DNA from: Pseudomonas sp. S37
GTDB taxonomy: Bacteria; Pseudomonadota; Gammaproteobacteria; Pseudomonadales; Pseudomonadaceae
Reading direction: 5' to 3'
Assembly: GCF_016658545.1 (NCBI RefSeq)
Contig: NZ_JACVZC010000006.1
Location: 1 to 64,000 of the forward strand
DNA: 64,000 nucleotides
The position numbers and the translations under genes are program-made. Within the stretch, counting starts at the first letter, position 1. Each line of letters starts with the position of its first letter. Shown one piece after another: positions 58,345-64,000 of this stretch. Under the pieces are notes generated by a model that made no database searches, was not told where the DNA came from, and was given only the letters and a program-made list of their open reading frames with translations.

Positions 58345-59040
58345 TCAGCCCGGGATCTTCAGGCCCCGCTGCACCGCAGGCCGCTCAAGAAACTTCAGCA
58401 GCACCCGCTGCACTTCCTTGAACTGATCAAAGCCCACCAATTCACGCGCGTTGTACCGCTCCACCAGGTTGCGCACCCACGGGAAGATCGCGATATCGGC
58501 AATGCTGTACTCGTCGACCATCCACTCCCGGCCTTTCAAGTGCCGGTCCAGCACGCCAAGCAGGCGCTTGGACTCGTTGACATAACGGTCACGCGGGCGT
58601 TTGTCTTCATATTCCTTGCCAGCAAAGAAGTGGAAGAAGCCGACCTGGCCGAACATCGGCCCGATACCGCCCATCTGGAACATCAGCCATTGCAAGGTCT
58701 GGTAACGCTGGGCCGGGTCCTGGCTCAGCAAGTGCCCGCTCTTCTCCGCCAGGTACTGCAGGATCGCGCCCGATTCGAACAGCGGCAACGGCTGGCCGCC
58801 CGGCCCGTTGGGGTCGAGGATGGCCGGGATCTTGTTGTTGGCGCTCAACGAGATGAACTCAGGGCTGAGCTGGTCGTCGTTGTCGAAGCTGACCTTGTGC
58901 GGCTCATAGGCCAGGCCGATTTCTTCGAGCATGATTGAAACTTTGACCCCGTTGGGCGTCGGCAGCGAGTACAGCTGCAGCAGTTCGGGGTGTTTGGCGG
59001 GCCACTTGCGGGTGATGGGGAAAGCACTGAGATCGGTCAT
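58345..59040 (-). CDS. Glutathione S-transferase, YfcG/YghU-like
   Basis: A 231-residue Nu-class-like glutathione transferase. The N-terminal thioredoxin fold has LYSLPTPNGVKVSIMLEEIG (the Thr-Pro-Asn active-site motif of YfcG), NNKIPAILDPNG and LFESGAILQYLAEK; the C-terminal helical domain has MVDEYSIADIAIFPWVRN. YfcG-type enzymes reduce disulfides with glutathione. The start at 59040 follows AAGG; 59046 is the alternative. Confidence 0.88.
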   Translation of the reverse strand: MTDLSAFPITRKWPAKHPELLQLYSLPTPNGVKVSIMLEEIGLAYEPHKVSFDNDDQLSPEFISLSANNKIPAILDPNGPGGQPLPLFESGAILQYLAEKSGHLLSQDPAQRYQTLQWLMFQMGGIGPMFGQVGFFHFFAGKEYEDKRPRDRYVNESKRLLGVLDRHLKGREWMVDEYSIADIAIFPWVRNLVERYNARELVGFDQFKEVQRVLLKFLERPAVQRGLKIPG

Positions 59041-59127
59041 GATCAACCTTGCCTGGGGAATGAACCTGCCACTCTAGAGACATCCCCGGCCGCTGACCAT
59101 CACCGACCGCTTATCAGCACTGACCGC

Positions 59128-59625
59128 TCAGGCCTGGCCGTGGGCCTTGAGCTTGAGCTTTTCGGTATCGACGCGGACAAACACCGAGTCAGCCGTTACG
59201 GTCAGCACATCACCGGCCCACACTTCGCAGATCACCCGGCTCTTGCGCCCTACTTCGCCTTCCACTCGCGCCTTGAGCACCAGCTCGACGCCCATTGGCG
59301 TGGGTTTCAGGTAGGTCAGGTTAAGCGTACCCGTCACGCAGTCGATACGCGGCAGGCTACCCGGCTCGCGGCCTTCGCTGCGGTAGTGGTAGGCCATGGC
59401 TGTCCAGTTGGAATGGCAATCGACCAGCATCGCCAGCAGGCCGCCGTACACCAGGCCTGGCCAGCCAATAAAGGCGCTGTCCGGGGCATGGCGGCACACC
59501 AGATGGATGCCGTCGTTGTCCCAGTGGCTTTGCAGGTGCAGGCCGCTGGGGTGAGAACAGCCGCAGCCGTAGCAGGTGCCCTCTGGGGCCGCCAGGGCCT
59601 GGAGGGAAAGAGGTTGGTCGTTCAT
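59128..59625 (-). CDS. Hotdog-fold thioesterase (PaaI-like)
   Basis: A 165-residue hotdog-fold protein. An N-terminal CYGCGCSHPSGLHLQ, often found in this subgroup, is followed by GWPGLVYGGLLAMLVDCHSN, the hotdog helix with the likely catalytic Asp, and TGTLNLTYLKPTPMG. It probably hydrolyses an acyl-CoA; the chain is unknown. Confidence 0.82.
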   Translation of the reverse strand: MNDQPLSLQALAAPEGTCYGCGCSHPSGLHLQSHWDNDGIHLVCRHAPDSAFIGWPGLVYGGLLAMLVDCHSNWTAMAYHYRSEGREPGSLPRIDCVTGTLNLTYLKPTPMGVELVLKARVEGEVGRKSRVICEVWAGDVLTVTADSVFVRVDTEKLKLKAHGQA

Positions 59626-59682
59626 ACGCTTCCTGTGCTTATAGATATGGGGGCGCGCAACGCCCCCATTAAAGCAGAAACA

Positions 59683-61065
59683 TCAGGCGGTCTGGGCAAC
59701 CACCTTGGCGCGCCGCTGGGTCAGCGAAACCAGCAGGATGAACGCGGTCACACCCGCGGTCATCAGCGTTTCATAGCGGTAGGCATCGCTGAACAGCATG
59801 TAGCCCAGCACCAGGGCGATGGTGCCGATTACCAGCCAGGTCAGGTACGGGAACAGCCACATTTTCAGCTCCAGCGGGCGCCCTTCGCGCTCGGCACGGG
59901 CCCGCATGCGCAGCTGCGACACGGCAATGACCAGGTACACCAGCAGGGCGATGGCACCGGTGGTAGACAGCAGGAAGCCGAATACTTTGCCCGGGAACAC
60001 ATAGTTGACGAAGCAACCGGCAAAGCCCGCCAGGGTGGAGAAGATCACCGCCACAGTCGGCACGCCCGAGCCGGAGATGCGCTTGGTCACACTCAGCGCC
60101 TGGCCACGTGCGCCCAGCGAGTAAAGCATGCGCGAGGCGGTGTACAAGCCCGAGTTCATGCAGCTGGTCACGGCCACCAGCACCACCAGGTCGACCAGCA
60201 GCTTGGCACCCGGCACGTTCAGCACTTCCAGCACGCGCTGGAACGAACCGACCGCTTTCAACGCCGGGTCGTTCCAGGCCACCAGCGACACCACCAGGAA
60301 GATCGACGCCAGGTAGAAGATCGCGATGCGGTACACCACCAGGTTGGTGGCGCGGCGGATCTTGTCTTTCGGGTTGGCGGTTTCGTCAGCGGCGATGGTG
60401 ACGATCTCGGCGCCGAAGAACGAGAAGATGGTAATCAGCACGCCACCCAGCACAGTGCCGAAGCCGTTGGGCATGAAGCCGCCGTTGTCCCACAGCCGGC
60501 TGACCCCGGACACCTCGGCCAGCGGCCAGAAGCCGAATACCGCCAAGGTGCAGACACCGATGAAGCCGATGATCGCCACCACCTTGACCAGCGCGAACCA
60601 ATATTCGAAGGCGCCGAAGTTCTTCACGCTGACCAGGTTGGTACCGGACAGCACCAGCATGATCAGGAAGGCGAACAACCACGACGGCACACCGGGGAAG
60701 TAGGCATGCAGGATATCGGCACCGGCGATCGCCTCAACCGGAATGATCAACACCCAGAACCACCAGTACAGCCAGCCGATGGTAAAGCCGGCCCACGGGC
60801 CGATGGCCTCGGAAGCGTAAGTGGAAAACGAGCCGCTGTTTGGGTTGGCGATGGCCATCTCGCCGAGCATGCGCATCACCAGCAGCACCAGCAGGCCGGT
60901 CATGGCGTAGGAGATGAGGATCGCCGGGCCGGCGGTGGCGATGGCGTTGGACGAGCCGATGAACAGGCCAGCACCGATGATGCCGGCGATGGAGATCATG
61001 GACACCTGACGCGAGGTCAGGCCGTGCTGCAGGGAACGCTGTTTCTTGTTGTCTTGCGAAGCCAT
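59683..61065 (-). CDS. gabP: Amino acid permease, GABA type
   Basis: A 460-residue APC-family transporter with twelve predicted helices (SRQVSMISIAGIIGAGLFIG, NPNSGSFSTYASEAIGPWAG, FSFFGAEIVTIAADETANPK). The pattern is closest to GabP among the basic/GABA permeases, and an aminobutyrate aminotransferase gene lies two genes away. It is divergent from a LysR gene. The exact substrate (GABA, 5-aminovalerate or beta-alanine) is open. Confidence 0.82.
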   Translation of the reverse strand: MASQDNKKQRSLQHGLTSRQVSMISIAGIIGAGLFIGSSNAIATAGPAILISYAMTGLLVLLVMRMLGEMAIANPNSGSFSTYASEAIGPWAGFTIGWLYWWFWVLIIPVEAIAGADILHAYFPGVPSWLFAFLIMLVLSGTNLVSVKNFGAFEYWFALVKVVAIIGFIGVCTLAVFGFWPLAEVSGVSRLWDNGGFMPNGFGTVLGGVLITIFSFFGAEIVTIAADETANPKDKIRRATNLVVYRIAIFYLASIFLVVSLVAWNDPALKAVGSFQRVLEVLNVPGAKLLVDLVVLVAVTSCMNSGLYTASRMLYSLGARGQALSVTKRISGSGVPTVAVIFSTLAGFAGCFVNYVFPGKVFGFLLSTTGAIALLVYLVIAVSQLRMRARAEREGRPLELKMWLFPYLTWLVIGTIALVLGYMLFSDAYRYETLMTAGVTAFILLVSLTQRRAKVVAQTA

Positions 61066-61114
61066 GAAGAACCCTCGAATGGGTCGGCCGCGGCATGGCG
61101 GCTGAAGGTCGGAG

Positions 61115-61135
61115 CAGAATTCTTATTAAGTTCTG
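61115..61135. promoter_or_regulatory. Possible LysR-type site before gabP
   Basis: CAGAA-N11-TTCTG is an interrupted inverted repeat in the divergent gabP/LysR gap (61066-61319), with spacing of the sort bound by LysR-type regulators. It is 50 bp before the gabP start. Confidence 0.3.
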
Positions 61136-61319
61136 ATGCGTGTTGTTGTTGTTTTGCAGATGCCGGAAGCGGGTACTGACCTCCTCTTCGCATGACCGGT
61201 TGTAATCGTTGATCCAGGTCAGTATTAATCTATAGGCCGGGGTCAACAAACGACCTTTTCGAACCACATGATTCCGCTTTGGAATGAACTTCTTCCTTTT
61301 TTGCTCGGTATTGCCCGTC

Positions 61320-62216
61320 ATGTCCAAACGCCTGATGCCTTCGACCACCGCCCTTCAGTGCTTCGAAGCGGCCGCCCGCCACCTCAGCTTCACCCGTGCG
61401 GCGCAGGAACTGCACCTGACCCAGAGCGCCGTCAGCAAACAGGTGGCGCAGCTTGAGGACATGCTTTCGCACTCACTGTTCCAGCGCATTCGCCGGCGCC
61501 TGCACCTGACACCGGCCGGCGCGCTGTACCTTACCGAAGTGAACAAGATCCTCACCCAGATCGACATTTCCAGCCGCTACATCCTCAGCTACGGTGACGA
61601 AACCGAAGTGCTGCGTATCGCCACCCAGCCCACCTTCGGCGCACGCTGGCTGGTGCCCAAGCTCAAGGGTTTTGGTGACCGTTACCCACGCATCCACCTG
61701 GACGTGCGCAACGAACTGGAGCCGTTCGACCTGGTGCAGGCCAAGGCCGACATCGCGTTTTTCTTCGGCCAGGGCACTTGGCCCGGGGCAACCTGCATCG
61801 AGTTGTTCAGCGAAGAAGTGGTGCCGGTGTGCAGCCCGCAGCTGCTGGCCAACCACCGCTTCGACAGTGCCCAGGCGCTGACCGAGCACCGCCTGCTGCA
61901 GTGCGTGTCGCGGCCGGAGGCTTGGCATGAGTGGTTCCTGGGTTTGGGGCTGCACAGCCAGAACAGCTACCACGGGCCGCGCTTCGACACGTTCTACCTG
62001 TGCATCCGCGCAGCCATTGCCGGCTGCGGCATTGCCCTGATTCCGCGGTATCTGGTGGCTGAAGAACTGAGCGAGGGCAAGCTGGTGGTGGCCTGGGACC
62101 ACCCTGTGGCGAGCAATGGCCGGCACTTCATTGCGCATGCCGAGCATGCCGCCGAAGTGCCCAAGATCCGGGCCTTTGTGCAGTGGATTCGGGAGCGGGT
62201 GGCTGAGGGGGAATGA
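61320..62216 (+). CDS. LysR-family transcriptional regulator (GcvA-like)
   Basis: A 298-residue protein with an N-terminal winged helix-turn-helix (ALQCFEAAARHLSFTRAAQE, LHLTQSAVSKQVAQLEDML) and a C-terminal substrate domain (TQPTFGARWLVPKLKGFGDR). It is placed between gabP and gabT and is the natural candidate to control them. The start MSKRLMPSTT at 61320 fits family length; an ATG at 61284 would add twelve hydrophobic residues. Confidence 0.88.
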   Translation: MSKRLMPSTTALQCFEAAARHLSFTRAAQELHLTQSAVSKQVAQLEDMLSHSLFQRIRRRLHLTPAGALYLTEVNKILTQIDISSRYILSYGDETEVLRIATQPTFGARWLVPKLKGFGDRYPRIHLDVRNELEPFDLVQAKADIAFFFGQGTWPGATCIELFSEEVVPVCSPQLLANHRFDSAQALTEHRLLQCVSRPEAWHEWFLGLGLHSQNSYHGPRFDTFYLCIRAAIAGCGIALIPRYLVAEELSEGKLVVAWDHPVASNGRHFIAHAEHAAEVPKIRAFVQWIRERVAEGE

Positions 62217-62227
62217 TTTGACCTGTG

Positions 62228-62330
62228 CTGGCCTCTTCGCGGGTGAACCCGCTCCTACAGGGATCGCACAATGCCTGGGCCTGTGGTGAACATGTAGGAG
62301 CGGGTTCACCCGCGAAGAGGCCAGCACAGG
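62228..62330. repeat. REP pair (inverted)
   Basis: Inverted CGCGGGTGAACCCGCTCCTAC modules between the LysR gene and the gabT control region. Confidence 0.85.
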
Positions 62331-62370
62331 CAACGCAAATCAAAGGCCAGATCACGAATCCATGGAATGA

Positions 62371-62395
62371 CCGCAATCGAATAATTCGTTTGCGG
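62371..62395. promoter_or_regulatory. 25-bp palindromic operator before gabT
   Basis: A near-perfect palindrome centred on A62383: outer arms CCGCAA/TTGCGG and inner arms CGAAT/ATTCG, eleven of twelve pairs matching. It lies 57 bp before the gabT ATG in an AT-rich leader. The bound protein is not evident; the LysR neighbour is one candidate. Confidence 0.55.
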
Positions 62396-62451
62396 AATAA
62401 CCCGCCAACACGCTTGGATAATAAGAAACTCGAACAAGGTCCGCGTGCCCC

Positions 62452-63702
62452 ATGAACCAGGAAAGTATCAGCCAGTCCATTGCCATCGTTCACCCGATCA
62501 CACTTTCCCATGGCCGCAATGCCGAAGTCTGGGACACTGACGGCAAACGTTATATCGACTTCGTCGGCGGTATCGGTGTGCTCAACCTGGGCCACTGCAA
62601 CCCGGCGGTGGTCGAAGCGATTCAGGCCCAGGCCACCCGCCTGACTCACTACGCCTTCAACGCCGCACCCCATGGCCCGTACCTGGCCCTGATGGAGCAA
62701 CTGAGCCAGTTCGTACCGGTCAGCTACCCGCTGGCCGGCATGCTCACCAACAGCGGCGCGGAAGCCGCGGAAAACGCCCTGAAAGTGGCCCGTGGCGCCA
62801 CTGGCAAGCGCGCCATCATCGCCTTCGACGGCGGTTTCCACGGCCGCACCCTGGCCACCCTCAACCTCAACGGCAAGGTCGCCCCCTACAAGCAACGGGT
62901 TGGCGAACTGCCCGGGCCGGTGTACCACCTGCCCTACCCCAGCGCCGATACCGGAGTAACCTGCGAACAGGCGCTCAAGGCCATGGACCGTCTGTTCAGC
63001 GTCGAGCTGGCGGTGGAGGACGTGGCGGCGTTCATCTTCGAACCGGTACAGGGCGAAGGCGGTTTCCTCGCCCTTGACCCAGCCTTCGCCCAGGCGCTGC
63101 GCCGCTTCTGCGACGAGCGCGGCATCCTGATCATCATCGACGAGATCCAGTCGGGCTTCGGCCGCACCGGCCAGCGCTTTGCCTTCCCGCGTCTGGGCAT
63201 CGAGCCCGACCTGCTGCTGCTGGCCAAGAGCATTGCCGGTGGCATGCCGCTGGGTGCGGTGGTCGGGCGCAAGGAAGTGATGGCGTCGCTGCCCAAGGGC
63301 GGCCTGGGTGGCACCTACTCGGGCAACCCGATTGCCTGCGCGGCGGCGCTGGCCAGCCTGGCGCAGATGACTGACGAGAACGTGGCCACCTGGGGTGAGC
63401 GCCAGGAGCAGGCCATCGTCAACCGCCACCAGCGCTGGAAGGCCTCGGGCCTTAGCCCGTTCATCGGGCGCCTGACCGGCGTGGGCGCCATGCGTGGCAT
63501 CGAGTTCGTCAATGCCGATGGCAGCCCGGCCCCGGCGCAACTGGCCAAGGTGATGGAAGCGGCGCGGGCCAAAGGCCTGCTGCTGATGCCGAGCGGCAAG
63601 GCGCGGCACATCATCCGCCTGCTGGCACCACTGACCATCGAGGCCGAGGTGCTCGAAGAAGGGCTGGATATCCTCGAGCAGTGCCTGGCGGAATTGAACT
63701 GA
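62452..63702 (+). CDS. gabT: 4-aminobutyrate aminotransferase
   Basis: A 416-residue class III PLP aminotransferase. TNSGAEAAENALKVARGATG is the phosphate site; IIIDEIQSGFGRTG holds Asp230, which contacts the pyridine nitrogen; the Schiff-base Lys is 259 (LLLLAKSIAGGMP). It moves the amino group of GABA or a similar omega-amino acid to 2-oxoglutarate. No succinate-semialdehyde dehydrogenase gene is adjacent. Beta-alanine, the product of the pyd genes in this window, is another possible donor. Confidence 0.9.
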   Translation: MNQESISQSIAIVHPITLSHGRNAEVWDTDGKRYIDFVGGIGVLNLGHCNPAVVEAIQAQATRLTHYAFNAAPHGPYLALMEQLSQFVPVSYPLAGMLTNSGAEAAENALKVARGATGKRAIIAFDGGFHGRTLATLNLNGKVAPYKQRVGELPGPVYHLPYPSADTGVTCEQALKAMDRLFSVELAVEDVAAFIFEPVQGEGGFLALDPAFAQALRRFCDERGILIIIDEIQSGFGRTGQRFAFPRLGIEPDLLLLAKSIAGGMPLGAVVGRKEVMASLPKGGLGGTYSGNPIACAAALASLAQMTDENVATWGERQEQAIVNRHQRWKASGLSPFIGRLTGVGAMRGIEFVNADGSPAPAQLAKVMEAARAKGLLLMPSGKARHIIRLLAPLTIEAEVLEEGLDILEQCLAELN

Positions 63703-63705
63703 GTT

Positions 63706-64000
63706 TTACAGGCCCAGTTCTGCCGGGGTAAGCATGTCGGACTCGAAGGCAATCCAGCCGCCTTCGAGTTCGGCGTGGCCGTTGACGATCGGGCCGTAGT
63801 AGGTCAGGCCGTTCTCCAGGGTCACGCAGATGTGCGTGGCATTCTTTTCGGGGGCCGCGAGCGTACCGACGAAATGCACCTTTTTCAGGGTCTCGGTCAC
63901 CGCCTCCAGGCCAACGCGCATGTTGGGGTTTTCCGAGGCCTCGGTATCACCCCCGCGGTCTTCGGCGCTGATGGTGACGGTGGCGATGTACGGGTACTTG
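63706..64000 (-). CDS. Hypothetical protein, cut by the window edge
   Basis: The visible 97 C-terminal residues run from KYPYIATVTISAEDRGGDTE off the right edge to FESDMLTPAELGL and a stop. The reading continues beyond 64000, so the Met at 63921 is internal. The segment is soluble and mixed alpha/beta, with VHFVGTLAAPEKNATHICVT. I do not recognise a family. It is convergent with gabT, four bases from its stop. Confidence 0.65.
   Translation of the reverse strand, partial: KYPYIATVTISAEDRGGDTEASENPNMRVGLEAVTETLKKVHFVGTLAAPEKNATHICVTLENGLTYYGPIVNGHAELEGGWIAFESDMLTPAELGL

Overview
The window looks like chromosome of a fluorescent Pseudomonas of the P. putida group. It is GC-rich, and its intergenic gaps are filled with P. 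putida-type REP elements (core CGCGGGTAAACCCGCTCC, plus a second type with GATCGCGACACAAGGCCGCTCC). It carries a PrrF small RNA and a gacA-uvrC-pgsA-tRNA-Gly block. From memory, unverified, the gene order resembles the PP_4030-PP_4110 region of strain KT2440.

Layout: (1) 69-8618, reductive pyrimidine catabolism: N-carbamoyl-beta-amino acid amidohydrolase, NCS1 permease, dihydropyrimidinase, the two-subunit dihydropyrimidine dehydrogenase PydX/PydA, a RutR-like TetR regulator and a VOC protein. (2) 8816-13613, a GH15 glycosidase, glucose-6-phosphate dehydrogenase and 6-phosphogluconate dehydrogenase, plus a 55-residue coiled-coil protein. (3) 14248-35275, a large alpha-glucan/trehalose block. 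Going right: glgA-treZ-malQ-treY-DUF2934, then glgX, an EEP-family hydrolase and a lone autotransporter barrel. Going left: glgE-treS/mak-glgB. Trehalose can be made from glucan (TreY/TreZ) and fed back into glucan through TreS, maltokinase, GlgE and GlgB. A GAACCC-N16-TCTGA promoter before glgE suggests envelope/osmotic stress sigma factor (AlgU) control.

(4) 35416-37131, an AT-richer accessory island: a proline-rich mini-protein, a short orphan Rhs protein with a possible caspase-like C-terminal toxin, and a small acidic ORF. It has a 21-bp direct repeat and a displaced copy of the 3' end of the neighbouring acyl-CoA ligase gene. (5) 37249-44812, leucine/isovalerate catabolism: an acyl-CoA ligase divergent from liuABCD, with two palindromic boxes between them. 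(6) 45006-47770, two tandem XRE-S24 repressor paralogues with damaged protease dyads, a small DUF6124-like protein, the Fur-controlled sRNA PrrF, and a Fur-box-preceded sigma-region-4/DUF4880/membrane hybrid. (7) 47912-51480, a Mn/Fe-type ABC transporter. (8) 51767-54969, tRNA-Gly, pgsA, uvrC, gacA. (9) 55033-59625, assorted genes: XRE regulator, GNAT, DUF488, PiT phosphate transporter, glutathione transferase, thioesterase. (10) 59683-64000, a GABA-type permease, a LysR regulator, a 4-aminobutyrate aminotransferase preceded by a 25-bp near-perfect palindrome, and a gene cut by the window edge.

Most of the window is conserved metabolism. The parts most likely to hold new biology are the Rhs island (35580-37310), the XRE-S24 pair (45006-46462) and the iron-linked sigma/DUF4880 hybrid beside PrrF (46933-47770).
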